The position numbers and the translations under genes were made by a program. A stretch of 64,000 bases of DNA. It comes from Flavobacterium aquidurense (GTDB taxonomy: Bacteria > Bacteroidota > Bacteroidia > Flavobacteriales > Flavobacteriaceae). Below, in pieces: positions 53,044 through 60,576 of the stretch. The notes beneath the pieces were generated by a model. It worked only from the letters and a program-made list of their open reading frames with translations, was not told the DNA's origin and ran no database searches. The stretch spans positions 744,001 through 808,000 of the forward strand of contig NZ_JRLF01000012.1 in the NCBI RefSeq assembly GCF_001404985.1. The letters are read 5' to 3'. Each line of letters starts with the position of its first letter. The first letter of the stretch is position 1.

Positions 53044-53363
53044 GTTTTCATGGTGTTTTTAGAAATTAAAGAGCTTTTCAGGCTCAATTCATTTTACCAG
53101 GTAAGCAGAATTTTTATTTGGTACGATACCAAACTTTAGCTATTGTGAATTCTAAACAAAACTAGAATTAGAAATGATTTCTCACAAATCATTATATATT
53201 GAATTCCACGAATTATAGTATTGATTTCGTGAAAAGTCATAATAGTTTTTTTTTTTTAATAATCCTTTGTTTGTTAATACTTTATGTTACTTTTGAAGGT
53301 GTAATACTTTAAAAATATTTTAGCTGTTAAATATTATGAAACTTTCCTCCAAATCTACATACT
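53044..53363. other. divergent intergenic region between lipoprotein and TPR-AraC regulator
   Basis: Contains a good plus-strand promoter (TTTG at 53266, TACTTTTG at 53288) and a T-run of 14 near 53246. No other structure or gene seen. Confidence 0.5.
53266..53295 (+). promoter_or_regulatory. promoter of the TPR-AraC regulator (TTTG-N18-TACTTTTG)
   Basis: -33 TTTG at 53266-53269 and -7 TACTTTTG at 53288-53295, 18 bases apart; 5' untranslated region ~65 bases. Confidence 0.5.
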
Positions 53364-55043
53364 ATGGCTATTTCTTACCCCATTCTATCCCTGTTGTCGA
53401 TAACACAATTTGTTATTTCGCAGCAAAAAACCTACACTATTTCTGACTCATTAAAATCTAAAAATTATGAATATCTCGACGAACGAATTGATATTTTTAA
53501 AAGAGACCCTTCTAAAGCAGAACCTTATGTTGTTTATTATTTATTAAAAGCAAAATCAGAAAAAAATTCCCTCGAAATTGTAAATGGCTACAAAAATTAC
53601 CTTTTACTGCAAAGTGATGATAAATCAAAACTGATTTATACGGATAGCATGGTATATGCTGCTAGAAAATCTCAAAATAATGCCCTCATTGGTTCCGCAT
53701 ATCTCTCTAAAGGAATCGTTTATTATTCGCAAAAAAAATATGCCGACGCACTGGATAATTACATTATAGCAAATGATTTTATTTCTAAGACAAAAGATGA
53801 ATACCTGATTTATAAGGTAAAATACAATATGGCGCTTATAAAATATTATCTGGGTTTGTATGATGAATCTCTTGCGTTGTTTAAAGATTGCGTAAATCAT
53901 TTTAAAAACACCAATGACAGAGCATATCTCAATTCCTTGCATTCCCTGGGACTTACCTACAATAAATTGGGTAATTATGGTCTTTGCAGTGAAACAAATA
54001 AAATAGGATTATTAGCAGGAAGACAGCTCAATAACAGAGAAATGGAATGCTATTTTATGCATTCTGAAGGCATTAATCAATATTCTAAACAAAATTATGC
54101 CCTGTCTATAAAAATCATAAAAAGTACCTTATCATGTATTCGTGCCAATAAGGATTTTGCAAATGAAACATTGGGAGACTTGTATATTGGTAAAAGCTAT
54201 TGGGCATTAAATAGAAAACAACAAGCATTGCATTATTTTGATAAAGCCGATAGAATGCTTGACGAAAGACAATACGTGCGTCCCGAGCTTCAGGAAATGT
54301 ACGAGTTGTTAATTGATTATTATATTACAAAGAAAAAATCTGAAGTAGGGCTGTATTACATTAACAGACTATTAAAAGCAGATAGTATTTCTAACGCTAC
54401 TTATAAATATTTATACGGAAAGGTCGTCAAAGATTATGATACCAAAAAATTGCGAACAGAAAAGAAAAAAATAGAGATTGCCCTGAATCGAAAAAAATAC
54501 AGGGAACTAATCTTTATAATTATTATCAATTTATTGGTTTGCACATCCTGCTATCTGGTCTATAGAAATCTTAGAAACCGAAGAAATTACAGAAAAAAAT
54601 TTGCTGAGCTAATGAGTAAAAACGAAAAGGTAAAAGACTCAGCAAAGCTAAAAAAGATTCCGATGGAAGAATTGGATGTTAATCCTGATGCTGTAATTAT
54701 CCTGCTGAAACAGTTGGAAAAATTTGAACGCGATAAAAAATTTCTGGAAATGGACTGGACACTTGTAAAATTGGCTGCCTCTTTTAATTCCAATACCAAA
54801 TACCTCTCGAAAGTAATTTACTTTCACAGAGGTAAAAAATTTGCTGATTATATAAATGATCTTAAAATTGATTACTTGATTGAACTTATGAAAACAAATA
54901 GAATGCTCCGGAATTATACCAATAAGGCATTGGCCGAAGAAGCGGGTTTTAGTACGACGCAGCGTTTTACAAATGCCTTTTATTCAAGAGTTGAAATTTC
55001 GCCTACTTTCTTTATCAGAGAGTTGGAGCGCCAGCAATTGTAA
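53364..55043 (+). CDS. membrane-anchored TPR sensor with cytoplasmic AraC HTH
   Basis: 559 residues. Short signal-like N-terminus (AISYPILSLLSITQFVISQ), then ~60-350 of TPR-like helices (AYLSKGIVYYSQKKYADALD, LYIGKSYWALNRKQQALHYF), one transmembrane helix ~381-402 (LIFIIIINLLVCTSCYLVY), and a C-terminal AraC-type HTH (KLAASFNSNTKYLSKVIYFH; LAEEAGFSTTQRFTNAFY). The layout puts the TPR part outside the inner membrane and the DNA-binding part inside, a one-component sensor common in Bacteroidota. An out-of-frame ATG at 53336 starts MKLSSKSTYY, so a start-region indel is possible. Confidence 0.87.
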   Translation: MAISYPILSLLSITQFVISQQKTYTISDSLKSKNYEYLDERIDIFKRDPSKAEPYVVYYLLKAKSEKNSLEIVNGYKNYLLLQSDDKSKLIYTDSMVYAARKSQNNALIGSAYLSKGIVYYSQKKYADALDNYIIANDFISKTKDEYLIYKVKYNMALIKYYLGLYDESLALFKDCVNHFKNTNDRAYLNSLHSLGLTYNKLGNYGLCSETNKIGLLAGRQLNNREMECYFMHSEGINQYSKQNYALSIKIIKSTLSCIRANKDFANETLGDLYIGKSYWALNRKQQALHYFDKADRMLDERQYVRPELQEMYELLIDYYITKKKSEVGLYYINRLLKADSISNATYKYLYGKVVKDYDTKKLRTEKKKIEIALNRKKYRELIFIIIINLLVCTSCYLVYRNLRNRRNYRKKFAELMSKNEKVKDSAKLKKIPMEELDVNPDAVIILLKQLEKFERDKKFLEMDWTLVKLAASFNSNTKYLSKVIYFHRGKKFADYINDLKIDYLIELMKTNRMLRNYTNKALAEEAGFSTTQRFTNAFYSRVEISPTFFIRELERQQL

Positions 55044-55165
55044 TAATGATTCTATAATTTAAATTAGTAAAAAAAAGATGTAAATGTTTATATCATAAAA
55101 GTATAAGTATTCGATAAGTTAAAAATGCTGGTGATGTTTATTATGTATTAGTATTCAAATAATTT

Positions 55166-55426
55166 TCATTTGTGTAAATCATCAAATTTTAATTCAAAAT
55201 CAAAATTCAGCAAATCTTTTGGATGAACGCCTAAACCCGTCGCAATTCTAGCAATAGTTTCAAGTGTCGGGTTGCCTTCTCCTGTCTCATATTTATTATA
55301 ATTGCTGGCATCAAATCGGGTTAGACTATCCACGGCACTTAGGGTTTTTATCTTTTCCTCCCTGATTTTTTTTAAATTTTCACCAAATCTTTTTCTATAA
55401 TCCTTCAGTAGTTCTTCTTTAGCCAT
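55166..55426 (-). CDS. XRE-family HTH regulator
   Basis: 86 residues: a Cro/CI-type HTH with FGENLKKIREEKIKTLSAVD and FDASNYNKYETGEGNPTLET, then LGVHPKDLLNFDFELK. ATG 55426 is chosen over a TTG seven codons upstream. It is divergent from the SusCD/S9 locus, and a perfect 18-bp palindrome lies 46 bases upstream in the shared region, so it probably represses or senses that promoter and its own. Confidence 0.88.
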   Translation of the reverse strand: MAKEELLKDYRKRFGENLKKIREEKIKTLSAVDSLTRFDASNYNKYETGEGNPTLETIARIATGLGVHPKDLLNFDFELKFDDLHK

Positions 55427-55472
55427 ATTCTTAATTTGATGGTACAATTTTTAACTTTTAATAAAAATATTT

Positions 55473-55490
55473 ATGGTGATATATCACCAT
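55473..55490. promoter_or_regulatory. 18-bp perfect palindrome, candidate XRE operator
   Basis: ATGGTGATATATCACCAT, located just before a plus-strand -7 box TATATTTG at 55505-55512, i.e. over its -33 region, and upstream of the divergent XRE gene. Confidence 0.6.
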
Positions 55491-55504
55491 GAATATTTTT
55501 TTTT

Positions 55505-55512
55505 TATATTTG
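55505..55512 (+). promoter_or_regulatory. -7 box (TATATTTG) at the head of the SusCD leader
   Basis: Exact TAnnTTTG match; the next plus-strand gene starts 438 bases later, implying a long 5' leader if used. Confidence 0.4.
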
Positions 55513-55865
55513 TGCTAATTCATTGTGTAATTAGCGTCTTTGTTATTCTTATATGAACATTGAAAGATTCGCTTTGGATCTTGTTATCGAAAACTGGGTT
55601 TAATAAACCTTGAGATGATAAGTAATTGTGCTCACGTCTTGCGGGGACGTGAACTCACTCATTATTCCTCGGTATTCTTATTACCCACATAGAGTTTAAG
55701 CTGAATTAAGCACCATTTTTGGCTAAGCTCTTCAGCTTTATTGTTAGCATTCAATCTTCATTGTTTTTAGGCTTGCAGTAATATTAATCCAATAACAAAA
55801 AAAAATTAATGCCTATGATTCAACAGAAATGGTAGTTGATACCATAACCATTTAATTTACTACAT

Positions 55866-55912
55866 AAAAAAATGGTCCTCTAATTCGTCGCCAAACTAGT
55901 ATAGAGGACCAT
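55866..55912 (-). terminator. hairpin before susC with T-run on the minus strand
   Basis: ATGGTCCTCTA (55872-55882) and TAGAGGACCAT (55902-55912), 19-base loop. On the minus strand the stem is followed by seven T, a terminator for an antisense transcript coming from the susC 5' region. On the plus strand there is no T-run; ATG follows 38 bases later. Confidence 0.5.
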
Positions 55913-55950
55913 AGCTAACAAACTAATGTTTCACTTAACTAACCAATATT

Positions 55951-58900
55951 ATGAATAATTTTTCATTTTACAAAGGTTGTAAGGCTTTTTATTGCCTATT
56001 TTTTTTAGGATGTTTCTTATCTTCCTCCTTTGTTCTAGCTAGTAATTCGCTGCGGCAACAGCAGCCGAATTTATCTCAAAAACTTGTTCAGGGTAGCATC
56101 ACAGATGGTACCAATCCGTTACCTGGTGTAACCATTGCTATAAAAGGCAAAGCCAACTCAGCAACTATTTCTGATCATACAGGACAATATAGTATGATCG
56201 CCGCCAATTCTGACACTCTTGTTCTTGCTTTTATTGGTTTTAAAACCGCTCTGGTTCCTGTAAATAACAGGCAAACTATAAACGTAGTATTACAGTATGA
56301 TGTAATGGCGCTGCAGGAAGTCAGGGTAAACGCAGGATATTATACAGTAAAAGAAAGCGAACGTACCGGGAGTATTTCCAGGGTTACATCTAAAGATATC
56401 GAAATACAGCCTGTGACAAATGTTCTGGCCGCCATGCAGGGCCGAATGGCGGGAGTCGATATTACTCAACAAACAGGAACTCCGGGAGGAGGCTTTGATA
56501 TCAAAATAAGAGGACAAAACAGCCTCCGCAGCGATGCAAATTCACCACTCTACGTTATTGATGGAGTACCTTATTCTTCAGATCCCATAGGATCCAGTCA
56601 AACTTCAACACCTTATCCTTCCTTTTCAAGTCCGCTTAACGGCATTAATCCTGATAATATCGAAAGCATTGAAGTACTCAAAGATGCCGATGCAACTTCT
56701 ATATATGGATCAAGAGGAGCCAATGGAGTAGTGCTGATTACTACAAAAAAAGGAAAAAAAGGCAAAACATCTTTTAGCATTTCAAGTTCTACAGGAGTAG
56801 GAAAAGCGACCACTTTTCTTAAATTAATGAATACGCAGGATTATCTTGCCATGCGCAGACAAGCTTTCATTAATGACGGTCTCACACAATATGGACTGCG
56901 TGATTACGACATAAATGGTACCTGGGATCAAAATCGATATACAGACTGGCAAAGGGAAATCCTGGGGGGAACTTCTCAAATAAATGATGTACAGGGGAGT
57001 GCATCAGGAGGATCTGAGAAAACCCAATTCAGGCTGGGAGGAAACTACCATCAGGAATCCACGATTTATCCGGGAGATTTTAGATATAAAAAAGGAGGCG
57101 CACAGCTCAATGTAAACCACGTATCTGAAGACAACAAGTTCCGCTTTGCCTTCTCTGGAGGTTATGACAGCCAGAACAATAAGCTGCCATCTTTTGATCT
57201 GAGTTCAGTTGTACGATTTATTCCTCCCAATGGTCCTGCGCTCTACAATGCTGATGGAAGCCTTAATTGGGAAAATGGCACATGGCAAAATCCGCTGCGA
57301 AATCTCAATGCCGAATATCGGTCTAAAACCAATGATCTTATTGCAAACACAGTTTTGTCTTATGAAATTCTAGACAATCTTACTGTAAAAGGCAGTTTTG
57401 GATTTACAGATCTGCACACTATTGAAACCAGAACTGTACCTTCGACAATCTACAATCCTATCTTTAATGTATCAAGCGATCGTTCTGTAATTTATCAAAA
57501 TAATACAGACAGATCTTCGTGGATCATCGAACCTCAAATAAATTACGAAAGAACACTTGGCAAAGGTAAACTTGATGTCCTCCTTGGCGGGACTTTCCAG
57601 AACCAGGTCACAAGCACACTTTATCAGTTAGGGGCCGGATTTATATCTAATAGTTTGATATACAATTTGTCAGCAGCAAAATCTGTTCTGGTCACCAATA
57701 ATGATGAAACACAATACAAGTATCAGGCATTTTTTGCCAGGGCAAACTACAACTGGCAGCAGCGTTACATTTTGAACCTTACGGCCAGACGAGACGGATC
57801 CAGCCGTTTTGGGCCTGGTAATCAATTTGCGACATTTGGGGCAGTGGGGGCTGCCTGGGTTTTCTCCCGTGAGAGTTATTTGCAAGAAAGCCAATGGCTA
57901 AGTTTTGGAAAAATTCGAGCTAGTTACGGTACAACGGGTAATGATCAGATTGGGGACTATCAATACCTGAATACGTATAGCACCACGGGGGTTAACTATG
58001 GCGGAACGGTAGGAATTCAGCCTTCAAGACTTTTTAATCCGGATTTTGGATGGGAAATCAATAAAAAACTGGAATTTGCACTCGAATTGGGCTTTTTACA
58101 AGACCGCATCTTTACAACAGCTTCCTGGTATCAAAACAGATCTTCTAATCAGCTTGTAGGAATACCATTGCCGGGAACAACAGGTTTTTCTTCTATACAG
58201 TCCAATCTGGATGCTGAGGTTGAAAACAAAGGACTCGAACTGACTCTTAGAACGGTCAATTTTAATAATACAGATTTTAAGTGGTCCACGAATTTTAACA
58301 TCAGTTTTGCCCGAAACAAACTGTTGCGTTTTCCCGGTTTAGAAGGCTCTACTTATAGCCAGCAATATCGTATTGGACAGCCGTTGAACATCAATATTCT
58401 TTATCAATATAAAGGTGTTAATCCTCAGACTGGTGTTTATGAATTTGAAGATTACAATAACGATGGAAACCTAACCATTGCTGACGATGCTAAAGTTCTG
58501 GCTAATCTTAATCCAAAATTCTACGGCGGTTTGCAGAATCAGCTTACGTATAAAAGATGCAGCCTTGATTTTCTTTTTCAATTTACAAAACAGAAAAAAA
58601 GAACCTATCCGCTGGGTCTGGCAGGAGTAATGTCAAACCAGTATCGAAAAATTAATGATTCGTGGATGCAGCCCGGAGATAATGCACCTTATCAAATTTT
58701 TACTACCGGCTACAACTTTGATGCTGTTCTGGCTGATTATTATTACTCAACCAGCAGCGCAACGGTTACTGATGGTTCTTTTATCCGTCTTAAAAATATA
58801 GCCTTTTCTTATAATCTTCCATTACTACTTAAGGAGACAAACTGTAAAATAATAATAGAGGGGCAAAATCTGGTGACTTTTACCAAATACGAAGATGGGG

Positions 58901-58971
58901 ATCCTGAATCTATTCCTGGTTTTTTACCTCCTCTTAAAGTGATCACTGCGGGAGTACAATTAACGTTTTAA
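55951..58971 (+). CDS. SusC/RagA-type TonB-linked outer membrane transporter
   Basis: 1006 residues. Signal peptide to ~VLAS (31), carboxypeptidase-regulatory-like domain (~45-125: VQGSITDGTNPLPGVTIAIK), plug domain (~130-265: NVLAAMQGRMAGVDITQQ, LYVIDGVPYS, IESIEVLKDADATSIYG, SRGANGVVLITTKKG), then a 22-strand barrel with many aromatic strands, ending ITAGVQLTF. Imports oligomers with energy from TonB. Followed 10 bases later by a SusD gene and then an S9 peptidase, so peptides or glycopeptides are likelier substrates than plain glycans. Confidence 0.95.
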   Translation: MNNFSFYKGCKAFYCLFFLGCFLSSSFVLASNSLRQQQPNLSQKLVQGSITDGTNPLPGVTIAIKGKANSATISDHTGQYSMIAANSDTLVLAFIGFKTALVPVNNRQTINVVLQYDVMALQEVRVNAGYYTVKESERTGSISRVTSKDIEIQPVTNVLAAMQGRMAGVDITQQTGTPGGGFDIKIRGQNSLRSDANSPLYVIDGVPYSSDPIGSSQTSTPYPSFSSPLNGINPDNIESIEVLKDADATSIYGSRGANGVVLITTKKGKKGKTSFSISSSTGVGKATTFLKLMNTQDYLAMRRQAFINDGLTQYGLRDYDINGTWDQNRYTDWQREILGGTSQINDVQGSASGGSEKTQFRLGGNYHQESTIYPGDFRYKKGGAQLNVNHVSEDNKFRFAFSGGYDSQNNKLPSFDLSSVVRFIPPNGPALYNADGSLNWENGTWQNPLRNLNAEYRSKTNDLIANTVLSYEILDNLTVKGSFGFTDLHTIETRTVPSTIYNPIFNVSSDRSVIYQNNTDRSSWIIEPQINYERTLGKGKLDVLLGGTFQNQVTSTLYQLGAGFISNSLIYNLSAAKSVLVTNNDETQYKYQAFFARANYNWQQRYILNLTARRDGSSRFGPGNQFATFGAVGAAWVFSRESYLQESQWLSFGKIRASYGTTGNDQIGDYQYLNTYSTTGVNYGGTVGIQPSRLFNPDFGWEINKKLEFALELGFLQDRIFTTASWYQNRSSNQLVGIPLPGTTGFSSIQSNLDAEVENKGLELTLRTVNFNNTDFKWSTNFNISFARNKLLRFPGLEGSTYSQQYRIGQPLNINILYQYKGVNPQTGVYEFEDYNNDGNLTIADDAKVLANLNPKFYGGLQNQLTYKRCSLDFLFQFTKQKKRTYPLGLAGVMSNQYRKINDSWMQPGDNAPYQIFTTGYNFDAVLADYYYSTSSATVTDGSFIRLKNIAFSYNLPLLLKETNCKIIIEGQNLVTFTKYEDGDPESIPGFLPPLKVITAGVQLTF

Positions 58972-58981
58972 AGCTATAAAA

Positions 58982-60355
58982 ATGAAAAATCTAATAACAA
59001 AACTGTTATATTTAGCTGGCTTTTTGCTATTGCTAATTTCCTGTGATTCTTTTGTAGAAACGGATCTCCCTAAATCACAGCTGAACAATGAAGCCGTATT
59101 TGAAGATTATGCAACAGCTACTGCTGCTCTAACGGATATTTATTCTAAAATTAGAGATAACGGAATGCTGAATGGAAATGGTATACCTGTACAGCTGGGA
59201 AGTTATACTGATGAAACCGATTCTTTTCAGAGTCCCTCCAGTCCTTCTGAAGCTTTTTATCAAAACAGGCTGCTTCCGTCTTCTCCAACAATTCAGGATT
59301 GGTGGAATGTGGCTTATAATCAGATCTATGCTGCCAATTCTCTTATCGAAGGAGTACAAAACAGCAAAAATCTCTCAGAACAAAATAAAAAGCAATTGCA
59401 GGGAGAAGCATTGTTTATTCGGGCACTTATTCATTTTTATCTGGTAAATCTTTTCGGGGATATTCCGTATGTGATTGAAACAGATTACAGAAATAACAGT
59501 AAAATCCCAAGAACAAGTACTCAAAATATATACAATAACCTGATTGCTGACCTGCAAAATGCGTCCTCGATGCTGCCTGAAACTTACAGTCCTGCTCAAA
59601 GAGTGCGTCCTAATAAGTTTACCGCCCGTGCTCTTCTGGCTCGCGTATATCTGTACAACAACCAATTTACCGAAGCAGCTAATGAAGCTTCTGCTGTGTT
59701 GAACCAGACAGGATTATTTTCACTTGAACCAGATCTTGATCAGGTATTTCTAATAAATTCAAGAGAAACAATCTGGCAATTGCAATCAGCAAACGCTGGA
59801 GAAAATACGGTAGAAGGCAGCATATTTATTTTTGTATCAGGTCCTCCGGTTCTGGCTCTAACTGAAAATTTTGTGAATTCATTTTCAGCAGCAGATCTTC
59901 GAAAATCAAATTGGATTAATTCTGTTACAGATGACAGCACAATCTGGTATCATGCATTCAAATATAAAGAACGCAGTAATACTCCTGCTTCAGTAGAATA
60001 TTCAGTTCAGTTTCGATTAGCAGAACAATACCTGATTCGCGCTGAAGCCCGTGCCCATTTGGGTAATCTTGGCGGAGCGAGAGAAGATCTCAACAAAATA
60101 AGAGAACGCTCCGGACTTGGCCAGACAACCGCACAAAGCCAGACCGAAATTTTAAATGCTATCCTGCAGGAAAGAAGATGGGAACTTTTTAGTGAACCGG
60201 GACACCGTTTTTTCGACCTGAAACGTTTTGGACAACTGGACAATATATTGTCAGCCGTGAAACCAGGATGGAATAGTGAAGACAGAATTTTTCCGATTCC
60301 ACAGAACGAATTAAATGCAAATCCTAATCTGTTACCACAGAATCCGGGATATTAA
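58982..60355 (+). CDS. SusD/RagB-type surface lipoprotein
   Basis: 457 residues. Lipobox LISC with Cys21; TPR-like SusD fold with ATAALTDIYSKIRDNG, GEALFIRALIHFYLVNLFGD, RVRPNKFTARALLARVYLYN, and the C-terminal EILNAILQERRWELFSEPGH typical of RagB/SusD. It caps the SusC barrel and captures substrate at the cell surface. Directly follows susC. Confidence 0.95.
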   Translation: MKNLITKLLYLAGFLLLLISCDSFVETDLPKSQLNNEAVFEDYATATAALTDIYSKIRDNGMLNGNGIPVQLGSYTDETDSFQSPSSPSEAFYQNRLLPSSPTIQDWWNVAYNQIYAANSLIEGVQNSKNLSEQNKKQLQGEALFIRALIHFYLVNLFGDIPYVIETDYRNNSKIPRTSTQNIYNNLIADLQNASSMLPETYSPAQRVRPNKFTARALLARVYLYNNQFTEAANEASAVLNQTGLFSLEPDLDQVFLINSRETIWQLQSANAGENTVEGSIFIFVSGPPVLALTENFVNSFSAADLRKSNWINSVTDDSTIWYHAFKYKERSNTPASVEYSVQFRLAEQYLIRAEARAHLGNLGGAREDLNKIRERSGLGQTTAQSQTEILNAILQERRWELFSEPGHRFFDLKRFGQLDNILSAVKPGWNSEDRIFPIPQNELNANPNLLPQNPGY

Positions 60356-60398
60356 TAAAAGTCCTGCTGAAAAAACTTTATTAGTCACATAGTTTTAG

Positions 60399-60569
60399 AT
60401 GCAAGTCTTAGAATCAATACCTATTTTAATTGTTTTTTGCCTTTTTGGAAACCTGTCCCTCTTTTGGGACAGGCAGGCAAAAAAAGATAAAATTTTAAAA
60501 AGCATTTACAATTCTACAGAAATCAATACAAATTCCACTTACTTCCACAGGCCAGGGGGTATTAAATAA
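60399..60569 (+). CDS. possible small ORF containing the palindromic repeat
   Basis: 56 residues from ATG at 60399, with a hydrophobic stretch IPILIVFCLFGNLSLFW encoded partly by the repeat, then a basic tail (RQAKKDKILK). Probably a chance frame, but it is in the gap between SusD and S9 and ends 7 bases before the S9 ATG. Confidence 0.2.
   Translation: MQVLESIPILIVFCLFGNLSLFWDRQAKKDKILKSIYNSTEINTNSTYFHRPGGIK
60434..60484. repeat. palindromic repeat, intergenic copy
   Basis: TTTTTTGCC, a 10-base spacer, CCTGTCCC (60452-60459), a 6-base loop, GGGACAGG (60466-60473), then GGCAAAAAAAGAT. The same order occurs at 60668-60719 inside the next gene. Confidence 0.75.
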
Positions 60570-60576
60570 AACAATC

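Larger units (their letters stand above)
55427..55950. other. long structured leader upstream of susC
   Basis: About 520 bases without a credible gene. Besides the palindrome and -7 box it holds TCACGTC/GACGTGA (55632-55651), AAGCTGAA/TTCAGCTT (55698-55738) and the 11-bp-arm hairpin at 55872-55912. Confidence 0.55.

Noticed and set aside
55513..55950. A protein-coding gene in the susC leader
   Set aside because: Stops occur often in all frames and the sequence is dominated by hairpins and short runs.
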